A DNA stretch of 64,000 nucleotides from Methylophaga lonarensis MPL. GTDB lineage: Bacteria > Pseudomonadota > Gammaproteobacteria > Nitrosococcales > Methylophagaceae. The notes under the pieces are model-generated. The model had not been told where the DNA came from. It did no database searches and was given only the letters and a program-made list of their open reading frames with translations. The stretch is taken from NCBI RefSeq assembly GCF_000349205.1, contig NZ_APHR01000015.1, forward strand, positions 33,709-97,708, written 5' to 3'. Made by a program: the position numbers and the translations under genes. Positions 18,276 through 25,975 of the stretch are shown here, in pieces (position 1 is the stretch's first letter; each line of letters begins with the position of its first letter).

Positions 18276-19214
18276 TTAACTTCTACCGTGCCAGCTGGTG
18301 AGTAACTCCTGTACCGTCAGCGCCAGGTCATCAGGAGAGAATTTTGGAATGAACTTGTCTGCGCCTACCTTTTCCACCAGGGCATTATTGAAAGCACCAC
18401 TCATGGAGGTGTGCAGCAAGATGCGAACATCCTTGATAGCAGGATCTTTTCTGATTTCAGTGGTCAGGGTGTAGCCATCCATTTCAGGCATTTCTATATC
18501 AGAAATCAGCAAATCAATATGCTGGGTGACATCAAGACCCTCTGCCGCCCAGGCTTGCAATTGCCGGAGTGCCTTCAAACCATCATTGACAATGGTGACC
18601 TTGATCCCCAGCTGTTCCATGGTTCGACGGATCTGGTTACGAGCAACACTGGAATCATCCGCCACTAGAATGTGAAATTGTTTGTTGTGATTAAGCGAAG
18701 TGAACTGTTCGACGATGGATTGTGAAACGGTATCGTTGATGCCAACTACCTCGGCCAGTACTTTTTCAACATCAATGATTTCAATCAGTTGATTATCAAT
18801 TTCAGTAATGGCGGTGACGTAGTGTTTTTTGCCGGATGCAGCTGGTGGGGGCATGATCTCTGACCAACTGGTATTTACGATGCGATCAACACTTCGAATC
18901 AAGAAACCCTGAACCGAGCGGTTGTATTCGGTAATGATCACAAAGCATTGTTGTGGTTCTTTGACGGCGCGCCCGCCGATGCCTTTTGACAGATCGTAAA
19001 TACTGACTGTCTTACCCCGAACGTTGGATATACCGCAAATAACCGGATGAGCGTTAGGCAATTTGGTCAAGGCTGGACAAGGGACCGCTTCACGTACCTT
19101 GAATACATTGATTCCGTAGAGCTGTTGACCTTCCAGACGAAACAAAAGCAGTTCCAGGCGGTTATGCCCAGCCAGTTGTGTTCGTTGATCAACACCATCC
19201 ATTATTCCCGCCAC
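18276..19214 (-). CDS. cheV: CheV chemotaxis coupling protein
   Basis: CheV links chemoreceptors to CheA and tunes adaptation. The 312-residue protein has an N-terminal CheW-like domain (about 20-160; LFRLEGQQLYGINVFKVREAV, ISNVRGKTVSIYDL). A C-terminal receiver domain (about 180-305) has ILVADDS, the phosphorylation-site region LLISDIEMPEMDG and LHTSMSG. The start MAGIMDGVDQRTQLAGHNRL matches CheV proteins of other Gammaproteobacteria. It is monocistronic and divergent from flgA. Confidence 0.95.
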   Translation of the reverse strand: MAGIMDGVDQRTQLAGHNRLELLLFRLEGQQLYGINVFKVREAVPCPALTKLPNAHPVICGISNVRGKTVSIYDLSKGIGGRAVKEPQQCFVIITEYNRSVQGFLIRSVDRIVNTSWSEIMPPPAASGKKHYVTAITEIDNQLIEIIDVEKVLAEVVGINDTVSQSIVEQFTSLNHNKQFHILVADDSSVARNQIRRTMEQLGIKVTIVNDGLKALRQLQAWAAEGLDVTQHIDLLISDIEMPEMDGYTLTTEIRKDPAIKDVRILLHTSMSGAFNNALVEKVGADKFIPKFSPDDLALTVQELLTSWHGRS

Positions 19215-19300
19215 AGTCTGTGCTCCTCGTAGTTCTTCTTTATTTATCGGCAGTTCTTGGACAGCCTTGAATCAGCGCCAGCAGCTTGCTCAGATTTATG

Positions 19301-19316
19301 AGGCATGATTTTTGCT
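19301..19316 (+). promoter_or_regulatory. Sigma-54 promoter match for flgA
   Basis: The stretch AGGCATGATTTTTGCT has GG at 19302-19303 and GC at 19314-19315, exactly 10 nt between them, and a perfect TTGCT at -12. It fits the TGGCACG-N4-TTGC consensus at nearly all key positions. Transcription would start near 19327, 42 nt before flgA. Sigma-54 control of early flagellar genes is usual in polar-flagellated Gammaproteobacteria. Confidence 0.65.
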
Positions 19317-19368
19317 CAACTCAAGATATGAATAGCAATAGCCAGATGACTCATCGGAGAGCATAGCA

Positions 19369-20076
19369 ATGAAAACACTATCAAGTCTTGTTTTTGCGGT
19401 TTTCAGTGTCATGTTTTTGACCCCACCGCCGCTTCAGGCAAACAGCTTGCAATCAATTTCTGAAATTGAACAGACGGCGTATGTGTTTGCGATGCAGCAG
19501 GCGCGGATGCGTTATGACAATCCCCAGGTCATCGTTGACAGTCTGGATCCCAGGCTCAGACTGCATCCTTGCGAGCGAGGTATGGAAGCCTTTGCCAATC
19601 GGGATGTGTCATCAGCAGGCAGTCAAACTATTGGCGTTCGTTGCCGAGGGCCAGTGAGCTGGACAATTTATGTACCCACCAGAATCAGAGTGATGCAGGC
19701 TGCGGTGGTAGCAGCAAGGCCTTTATCTGCCAATCATGTGCTGACCAGTGAAGATATTCGAACAGAGATGGTCGATATTGGCAATTTGCGTCAGGGAGTT
19801 ATTGGTCATAGTGATTTGGTGCTGGGGCAGACGCTGCGTCATCCGATAGCTGCAGGCACCGTATTAAGCAACAATAACTTCAGACAACAGGCGACTATCA
19901 AACGCGGCGAGTTCATTCAGTTGATTGCCACGGTCGGTAAAATGGAAGTACGCATGCAGGGCACAGCGATGGCCGATGCGATGGAAGGAGAGCGGCTACG
20001 CGTCAGAAACAGTTCTTCGGAGCGTATTGTTGAAGGTATTGTTGACGGGCCTGGACGCGTCCGAGTGTCGATGTAG
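19369..20076 (+). CDS. flgA: Flagellar P-ring assembly chaperone FlgA
   Basis: FlgA is a periplasmic chaperone that helps FlgI assemble the P ring. The 235-residue protein has a signal peptide (cleavage near LQA-NS), a middle segment with DPRLRLHPC, and a C-terminal SAF domain (AARPLSANHVLTSEDIRTE, then TVLSNNNFRQQATIKRGE). It ends IVDGPGRVRVSM, as FlgA proteins do. A sigma-54 match lies upstream, and flgM and flgN follow. Confidence 0.92.
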   Translation: MKTLSSLVFAVFSVMFLTPPPLQANSLQSISEIEQTAYVFAMQQARMRYDNPQVIVDSLDPRLRLHPCERGMEAFANRDVSSAGSQTIGVRCRGPVSWTIYVPTRIRVMQAAVVAARPLSANHVLTSEDIRTEMVDIGNLRQGVIGHSDLVLGQTLRHPIAAGTVLSNNNFRQQATIKRGEFIQLIATVGKMEVRMQGTAMADAMEGERLRVRNSSSERIVEGIVDGPGRVRVSM

Positions 20077-20095
20077 CGGCCAATGATTATTTTGT

Positions 20096-20122
20096 TAAAG
20101 TTTTCTGACCCATGTCCGATAG
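20096..20122 (+). promoter_or_regulatory. Sigma-28 (FliA) promoter for flgM
   Basis: TAAAGTTT (20096-20103) is an exact match to the FliA -35 element. Eleven nucleotides later TCCGATAG (20115-20122) matches GCCGATAA at six of eight positions. The 11-nt spacing is canonical. It lies 32 nt upstream of flgM, giving the anti-sigma factor its own late-class promoter. Confidence 0.85.
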
Positions 20123-20154
20123 AATAGTCAGACGGTATAAAGGGAAGCAGACGT

Positions 20155-20460
20155 ATGTCTGAAATCAATAACATTAAAAGCAGTGGTCAGCCCAGCCTGA
20201 TTGCAACGCGTAATCCTAATGCGGATAACAATCGCGGCATGGCTACCAGCACAACTGAGCAGAGCAATTCAAATGCTGACAAGGTCAGCCTGACCGACAC
20301 GGCCAGTCAATTGCAAAGCTTGCAAAGATCAGTGGCTGACCTGCCTCAAGTAGATGTGCAGCGTGTCGAAGCACTTCGCGCGGCGATTGCCGACGGCAGT
20401 TATCAGGTGGACTCTGAAAAACTGGCACGAAATATGATTGATCTGGAGGGTCAATTATAA
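20155..20460 (+). CDS. flgM: Anti-sigma-28 factor FlgM
   Basis: FlgM binds FliA until the hook is complete, then leaves the cell through the flagellar export channel. The 101-residue protein has a disordered Asn/Ser-rich N-terminal half and the conserved C-terminal segment DKVSLTDTASQLQSLQ, then VDVQRVEALRAAIADGSYQV and AEKLARNMIDLE-like helices that bind sigma-28. GGGAAGCAG precedes the ATG. A FliA promoter directly upstream and flgN downstream support the call. Confidence 0.93.
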   Translation: MSEINNIKSSGQPSLIATRNPNADNNRGMATSTTEQSNSNADKVSLTDTASQLQSLQRSVADLPQVDVQRVEALRAAIADGSYQVDSEKLARNMIDLEGQL

Positions 20461-20477
20461 CTTCGGAGTTGCTCGTC

Positions 20478-20966
20478 ATGACAATTCAAGCTGCCCAACA
20501 ATTACTGTCTCTCCTCAAGTCTGAACTTCAGGCTGCCAAACAACTCAATGCCATGCTACTGGAAGAGCGCGAAGCGCTGACCAACTCAAATACTGCGGTC
20601 ATTGATGAAGTTTCACGAAAAAAACAACCTCTGTTGGTACAGCTGGAACAGTCGGGCAGACAGCGTAACCAATTACTCAAAAACGTCGGTTTCCCTCCCG
20701 GTAAATCGGGTCTTGAAGCCTTTATCGACAATCAGGACGCGTCAGTCGCCCGTCAGCTCACTCAATTAACCGGCGAACTCAAGCAGCTCGCCAGAAGTTG
20801 CCATGAGCACAATCAAATCAATGGCGGTATCGTCAACGTCAATCGTCAATACCTTCAGCGTGCCATGAGTATTTTAAGAGGCAGAGAGCCTGACAGTGAC
20901 GCTTACGGTCCCGGCGGCGAGTACACCAGCCAAGTGGTGCGTCAGCCACTAATCGGTCGGGTCTGA
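20478..20966 (+). CDS. flgN: Flagellar chaperone FlgN
   Basis: FlgN is the export chaperone for hook-filament junction proteins FlgK and FlgL. The 162-residue, mostly helical protein has the family's LLEEREAL segment near residue 28, followed by KKQPLLVQLEQ. I use the ATG at 20478, preceded by GGAG; an in-frame TTG three codons earlier is unlikely. The last 18 nt overlap the convergent hemH. Position after flgM is the strongest support, since FlgN sequences diverge quickly. Confidence 0.85.
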   Translation: MTIQAAQQLLSLLKSELQAAKQLNAMLLEEREALTNSNTAVIDEVSRKKQPLLVQLEQSGRQRNQLLKNVGFPPGKSGLEAFIDNQDASVARQLTQLTGELKQLARSCHEHNQINGGIVNVNRQYLQRAMSILRGREPDSDAYGPGGEYTSQVVRQPLIGRV

Positions 20967-21971
20967 CGCACACCATTGGCTTAATACATCTACCCAGGCT
21001 GGGTGGGTGTTGAGGCAGGGGATGAGCGTCAATTGTTCGCCACCTGCTTCTTCGAACACTTCCTGCCCGCGAATCTGGATCTCTTCCAGTGTTTCCAGAC
21101 AATCCGTGACAAATGCCGGACAGATCACCAACAGTTTGCGTGCTCCAGAAGCGGCCAGTTCACGGATTCGGTCTTCGGTATTTGGCCCCAGCCATTTTTG
21201 TCTGCCGAGTCGAGATTGAAAAGCAACGGAATATCGTGAAGCCTCAAGCCCTGCTTTTGCAGCAAAAGCAGCGGTAGTCCGCATGACTTGATGTCGATAA
21301 CAGGTTGCATGTGCTGGGTGAGGTGTGGCGCAACATTCAGCCTGTTTCAGGCAATGACTCCCTGATTCATCACGTTTGAGAATGTGCGACTCTGGCAGAC
21401 CGTGATAGCTGAAGATCAGATGATCATAGGGTTCGTTCAGATGCGGACTAGCGCTCTCGACCAGGGCATTGATGTAGTCTGGATCATCGTAAAAGGGCTG
21501 AACTACCTGCAAAGTGATGTTCAAATCATGCGCCTTGATGACGCGCCTGGCTTCCTGAATAGATGTTTCGACGGTGCTGTCGGCAAAGTGCGGATACATC
21601 GGCATAAACAAAACTTCAGTAATCGCCGGATTCTCACAGAGTTTGAGTAGTTGTTGTTCGATACTTGGTTGACCATAGCGCATCGCCATGGCGACGGGCA
21701 CATCGGTCTTGGCTTGAACAGCATCACGCAGTTGTTGAGATAACACCACTAATGGCGAGCCTTCAGGCCACCAGATACTCTGATAAGCCTCGGCAGAGGC
21801 TTTCGGGCGTGTTGGTAGCACAAACAGACTGACGATCATTCGCCTTAGCGGCCATGGCAGCTGAATCACATACGGATCCATCAAGAACTGATTGAGATAG
21901 CGACGAACCTCTGCGGTTTCAGGTTTATCAGGTGAGCCGAGATTTGCGAGTAGTACTGCGCGTTGTGTCAT
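20949..21971 (-). CDS. hemH: Ferrochelatase
   Basis: HemH inserts ferrous iron into protoporphyrin IX, the last step of haem synthesis. The 340-residue protein is family length. It has VLLANLGSPDKPETAEVRRY at the start, MRYGQPSI, the active-site histidine in SYHGLPESH near residue 189, VAFQSRLGRQKWLGPNTE, and CPAFVTDCLETLEEI near residue 275. It starts 3 nt after the preceding epimerase stop on the same strand, so the two may be co-transcribed. hemL lies 27 kb away. Confidence 0.97.
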   Translation of the reverse strand: MTQRAVLLANLGSPDKPETAEVRRYLNQFLMDPYVIQLPWPLRRMIVSLFVLPTRPKASAEAYQSIWWPEGSPLVVLSQQLRDAVQAKTDVPVAMAMRYGQPSIEQQLLKLCENPAITEVLFMPMYPHFADSTVETSIQEARRVIKAHDLNITLQVVQPFYDDPDYINALVESASPHLNEPYDHLIFSYHGLPESHILKRDESGSHCLKQAECCATPHPAHATCYRHQVMRTTAAFAAKAGLEASRYSVAFQSRLGRQKWLGPNTEDRIRELAASGARKLLVICPAFVTDCLETLEEIQIRGQEVFEEAGGEQLTLIPCLNTHPAWVDVLSQWCASDPTD

Positions 21972-21974
21972 AAA

Positions 21975-22867
21975 TCAAACTACCGAATTAAGAGTTGTCT
22001 GGAGGTCAGTATAAAAAAACTCAAAGCCGAGTGCCTGTGCTTTTTCTGGCACAGCCTTCTGCCCGCCTAGCAGCAATTCAGACATTTCGCCGAAAGCGGC
22101 TTTCAAAACCACTGCTGGTACAGGAAAAATTGCCGGACGGTTCAGTGCAGTGCCCAGAGCTTTGGTAAATTGCTGATTGGTCACTGGATTCGGTGCGGTG
22201 CCGTTAAACACACCCTGAGCTGATTCATGCTGCGACAAAAAGATGAACAGTCTTGCGATATCGTGCAGATGAATCCATGGCATGTATTGTTGACCATGAC
22301 TGATACGGCCACCCAGGCCTAATTTGAATGGCAACAACATCTTGCCCAGAAACCCACCCTCAGCAGCCACGACCAGTCCCGTGCGCACAATGACCACGCG
22401 GATACCTGAGTTTTGGCTGATTCTGCGGCTGCCTCCCATTGCGCGCACAGTTGATGACTGTATTCATCATGGAAGTCAGATTGTTCGGTCACAAGACGAT
22501 CACCCTGATTGCCATACCAGCCAACTGCAGAACCGCTAATCAGACATTGTGGTTTTTGTGGATGCTGAGCCAGCCAGGCGACCAATTGCTGGGTCAGCCC
22601 AATTCGACTCTGTTCGATTTTCTGTTTTTTTGAGGATGTCCAGCGACCATCGGCGATGGGTTCGCCTGCCAGGTTGATCACCGCATCAAATGTTTCGTTG
22701 GCCGGAATCATTTCCAGTGCAGTCACCGCTTTGATTTGCTCTCCGCAGTGCTGATGTGCTTTTTTCACATCACGGGTCCATAGCGTGATGTGATGACCTT
22801 CGCTAAGCAATTGTCGACAAATTTCGCGGCCGATTAGACCGGTGCCACCGGTCATGAGGTAATGCAT
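21975..22867 (-). pseudogene. TIGR01777-type NAD-dependent epimerase (YfcH-like), frameshifted
   Basis: Two overlapping frames together encode a TIGR01777-type SDR protein like E. coli YfcH (about 297 residues). The first frame has the Rossmann motif TGGTGLIGREI and VINLAGEPIADGRW, then GSAVGWYGNQGD. The second continues VRTGLVVAAEGGFLGKMLLPF and PWIHLHDIARLF to the normal end. They join at the T run 22411-22414, where one base is missing: AESAK should read on into NSGIRVV. The start at 22867 has GGGAG upstream. The homopolymer location favours sequencing error over decay. Function of the family is unknown. Confidence 0.85.
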
Positions 22868-22982
22868 ACGGGTCTCCCACAAAGTTATTAGGTAATAGAA
22901 AGCATGATTTCAATAAAGTTTGTATGCAACAGAACATTGCGACAATAAAATCAGTCTACTGTGTCACTGTTAATCACTGAGG

Positions 22983-23939
22983 ATGACGTGCGTGGCCAAA
23001 ATAAAGGTGGGAATCAGTAGTTGCTTGCTGGGACAACAAGTAAGGTTTGATGGTGGGCATAAACATTTACGTTTGTGCACAGACAGTCTGGCTCGTTATT
23101 TCGACTTTGTTGCCGAGTGTCCGGAAGTTGGTATTGGCATGGGTATTCCGCGTAAACCGATCCGACTGGTAGGCGATGTCGACAGTCCGCGTGCCGTGGC
23201 AGTTCATGATGCTTCTATTGAATACACTGATGCCTTACGAGATTATGGCAGGCAAAAGGCCGCACAGCATCAGGATTTGTGTGGTTACATTTTCATGAAA
23301 AACTCCCCCAGCTGCGGTGTGTACAGGGTCAAGGTCTATCAGGAAAGTGGCTACCCTGACCCGGCAGGTGGTCGAGGTATTTATGCCGAAGCCTTCATCA
23401 AGGCGCATCCACTGTTACCGGTAGAGGAATCGGGCAGGCTCAGCGATCCTTTGCTGAGAGAGAACTTTATTACTCGTGTATTTGCATATCATAATTGGCA
23501 ACAGCTTCAGAAAGGCGGCATGACGCATCACAAACTGGTGGAGTTTCATGCCAGCTATAAATACTGTCTGATGGCACATTCTCCTGCTGATTATGCGGCA
23601 CTTGGCCGTATGGTGGCGCAAGCAGGCAAGCATGAAATCAATTTGATTGGTGCACGCTATTTTTCAAGTTTGATGGCCAGCCTGTCGAAACTGGCCTCAA
23701 GAAAAACCCATGCTAATGTGCTGATGCACTTGCAGGGATATCTGAAAAAAAACCTGAGCCCCGCCGAAAAACATGAGTTGGCCGATATCATCGATCAATA
23801 CCGTCGCGCTCTTTTACCACTGATTGTGCCAGTGACATTGTTGAAGCATCATTTCAATAATCATCCCAATCCGTATATTGAAAAACAGGCTTATTTGCAG
23901 CCGTATCCCGGAGATTTGGGCTTGAGAAACGTGATATAG
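22983..23939 (+). CDS. DUF523/DUF1722 two-domain protein
   Basis: This 318-residue protein joins an N-terminal DUF523 domain (about 8-150) to a C-terminal DUF1722 (YbgA) domain. DUF523 members include the iron-sulfur enzyme TudS, a 2-thiouracil desulfurase. Three cysteines fit the cluster pattern: C15 in GISSCLLG, C46 in AECPEVG, and C110 in KNSPSCGVY. The C-terminal domain has RVFAYHNWQQLQ and KYCLMAHSP. GAGG directly abuts the ATG at 22983, so the GTG at 22992 may be the true start. The gene is followed 11 nt later by the HDAC-like gene, so they probably share a message. Confidence 0.85.
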   Translation: MTCVAKIKVGISSCLLGQQVRFDGGHKHLRLCTDSLARYFDFVAECPEVGIGMGIPRKPIRLVGDVDSPRAVAVHDASIEYTDALRDYGRQKAAQHQDLCGYIFMKNSPSCGVYRVKVYQESGYPDPAGGRGIYAEAFIKAHPLLPVEESGRLSDPLLRENFITRVFAYHNWQQLQKGGMTHHKLVEFHASYKYCLMAHSPADYAALGRMVAQAGKHEINLIGARYFSSLMASLSKLASRKTHANVLMHLQGYLKKNLSPAEKHELADIIDQYRRALLPLIVPVTLLKHHFNNHPNPYIEKQAYLQPYPGDLGLRNVI

Positions 23940-23949
23940 GGACATCGCC

Positions 23950-24930
23950 ATGCAGCGCAGAGACTTTCTTGGATTGGCAACATTGATGGGACTTCACTCA
24001 GGGCTTCAGGCAGAAACACAGCAGCCAAAACGAGAGTCAGCCATTGTGCTGGATCCCGGATTCAAGCAGCACTGGATACAGTCAGGTCATCCAGAGTCTC
24101 CCGCGCGTTATCAGGCACTTGAACAACAACTGCTGGAGCAGGATTTGCTCAATCAGCTCAAGCTGATGACACCCAGTATTGATGCGAGCGACTGGCTCAA
24201 TAAAGTTCACTCGGACTGGCATATCGAACAAATCATCGTCAATGATCCCGAAGCGCATAGCGCTGCATTATTGGCGACCTCAGCGATGTTGACGGCCACG
24301 GAGGCTGTTTGCTCAGGCAAAGTCGACAATGCCTTTTCTGCCTCTAGACCACCGGGTCATCATGCTGAAAATAGCGGAGCAGAGGAGGGCTTTTGTTATT
24401 ACAACCATATCGCCATCGCAGCCAGGTACGCACAGCAAAGGTTTGCTTTAGAAAAAGTGCTGATCGTTGACTGGGATTATCATCACGGCAACGGTACCGA
24501 GTGGGCGTTCTATGACGATCCGTCAGTGTTGTTTTTTTCCACTCACGACTGGTATGCCTATCCGGGCACCGGTGATCCCGGCAAAACCGGAAAAGGAGCT
24601 GGTGAAGGATTTAATATCAACGTTCACTTGCCATGCGGTAGTGGTGATACCGACATTATCGAAGCCTTTGAACGTTATCTATTGCCAGCCGCCGATGCAT
24701 TCAAACCCGACTTGGTCCTGATTTCTGCTGGTTTTGACAGTCGTGAAGATGATTGGCTTGGCTGTCATCTGGTCACGGATGACGGCTTTGCACAGCTGAC
24801 CAGAATGGTGATGCAAATTGCCGATACGCATTGTGATGGCCGTGTGGTTTCAGTGCTCGAAGGTGGATACAACCTTGAGGGTAATGCCCGGGCAGTCGTC
24901 AGTCATTTACGGACACTGTTGCAACTATAA
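23950..24930 (+). CDS. Histone-deacetylase-family amidohydrolase with Tat-like leader
   Basis: This 326-residue protein belongs to the arginase/deacetylase superfamily that includes histone deacetylase-like amidohydrolases and acetylpolyamine hydrolases. Catalytic motifs are clear: RPPGHHAE (about residue 135), DWDYHHGNGTE (zinc Asp/His near 176-178) and SAGFDSREDD. It opens MQRRDFLGLATLMGLHSGLQA, a short twin-arginine-type leader (RRDFL), implying export to the periplasm. That is rare for this family, so the substrate is probably not an intracellular protein. The tag is short and lacks a strong cleavage site, so export needs testing. Confidence 0.88.
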   Translation: MQRRDFLGLATLMGLHSGLQAETQQPKRESAIVLDPGFKQHWIQSGHPESPARYQALEQQLLEQDLLNQLKLMTPSIDASDWLNKVHSDWHIEQIIVNDPEAHSAALLATSAMLTATEAVCSGKVDNAFSASRPPGHHAENSGAEEGFCYYNHIAIAARYAQQRFALEKVLIVDWDYHHGNGTEWAFYDDPSVLFFSTHDWYAYPGTGDPGKTGKGAGEGFNINVHLPCGSGDTDIIEAFERYLLPAADAFKPDLVLISAGFDSREDDWLGCHLVTDDGFAQLTRMVMQIADTHCDGRVVSVLEGGYNLEGNARAVVSHLRTLLQL

Positions 24931-25014
24931 CGGTCAGTACATGTTGATGATTTGTTGAATAGAGTGATCGGCTTTAATGTTGTGAACAATCTTTTTCAGG
25001 GAAACGCTTGATTT

Positions 25015-25030
25015 AGGCACGGTTAATGCT
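25015..25030 (+). promoter_or_regulatory. Sigma-54 promoter match for rpfF
   Basis: The stretch AGGCACGGTTAATGCT has GG at 25016-25017 and GC at 25028-25029, separated by the required 10 nt. GGCACG is exact and TGC at -12 fits. The start point would be near 25041, 57 nt before rpfF. This suggests that signal synthesis depends on RpoN. It is a motif match only, although spacing and both elements are good. Confidence 0.55.
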
Positions 25031-25097
25031 TCGACCCTAGCGGAAACAGTCGTGACGAATTTTTGTCATCAGGAAAATCTGCTTAAGGAGAGTATCG

Positions 25098-25973
25098 ATG
25101 AACGCCGTTGCACAACTGAAACACCAAGATACAGGGAAAGAGCATTCCTCATCTGCCTACAGTCAGCTGGATACGAGCTACGATGCCCAACACCGGATTG
25201 GCTGGTTTTATATGAATGCCAACCCGCGACCTTGTTTTACACCGACTTTATTAAACGAGCTGTCTCATTACCTGGCCTCTGTGAAACAGGAAATGCGTGA
25301 GACGAACCAGCAAAAGTATGACTTCTTGGTGGTTGGCTCCAGCGTAGAGAGTGTCTTTAATCTGGGCGGTGACCTGGATTTATTCACCCGTCTGATTGAC
25401 GAGCGCGACCGTGAAGGTTTGCTTGCCTACGCCATACATTGCATTGATATTCTTTACGACAATATGCATCACTTCGGCAGTGACCTGACCACAGTGTCAC
25501 TGATTCAGGGCGATGCACTGGGCGGTGGCTTTGAGGCAGCATTATCCAGCAACCTGATCATTGCTGAGCGCGGTGTCAAAATGGGCTTGCCGGAAGTATT
25601 GTTTAATTTATTTCCTGGCATGGGAGCCTTTTCTTTGCTGTCACGCAAAGTGGGGGCAGCCAGAGCGCAACAGATGATCCTTAGCGGTGAACTGTATTCG
25701 GCTGAAACACTTTACGAATGGGGTGCCGTCGATATTCTTGCAGAACCCGGACAGGGCGAAATGGCGCTGTATAGTTACATCAAGTCAGCCAATCGCTCGC
25801 CAAACAGCTACAAGGCGATGCAGAAAATCCGCGACTTGTGCAATCCAGTTGATTATCAGGAGCTGGTGGCAATTGCTGAGATATGGGCAGATGCGGCACT
25901 GAAACTCACCGCAAAAGATCTGCGCATGATGCAACGGCTGGTTCGTCGGCAAACTGCAAAGGCCGATCGTTAA
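25098..25973 (+). CDS. rpfF: DSF synthase RpfF (crotonase family)
   Basis: RpfF makes diffusible signal factor, a cis-2-unsaturated fatty acid, from acyl-ACP by combined dehydratase and thioesterase action. The 291-residue protein aligns along its length with Xanthomonas RpfF: SSVESVFNLGGDLDLF, then LGGGFEAALS and GLPEVLFNLFPGMGA. The two catalytic glutamates fall at E146 and E166, 20 apart as in Xanthomonas (E141 and E161). An AAGGAG site precedes the ATG. The rpfG-rpfC operon faces it, 2 nt from its stop, as in Xanthomonas. rpfB is not present. The fold alone could suggest enoyl-CoA hydratase, but the context and motif pattern favour RpfF. Confidence 0.92.
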   Translation: MNAVAQLKHQDTGKEHSSSAYSQLDTSYDAQHRIGWFYMNANPRPCFTPTLLNELSHYLASVKQEMRETNQQKYDFLVVGSSVESVFNLGGDLDLFTRLIDERDREGLLAYAIHCIDILYDNMHHFGSDLTTVSLIQGDALGGGFEAALSSNLIIAERGVKMGLPEVLFNLFPGMGAFSLLSRKVGAARAQQMILSGELYSAETLYEWGAVDILAEPGQGEMALYSYIKSANRSPNSYKAMQKIRDLCNPVDYQELVAIAEIWADAALKLTAKDLRMMQRLVRRQTAKADR

Positions 25974-25975
25974 GC

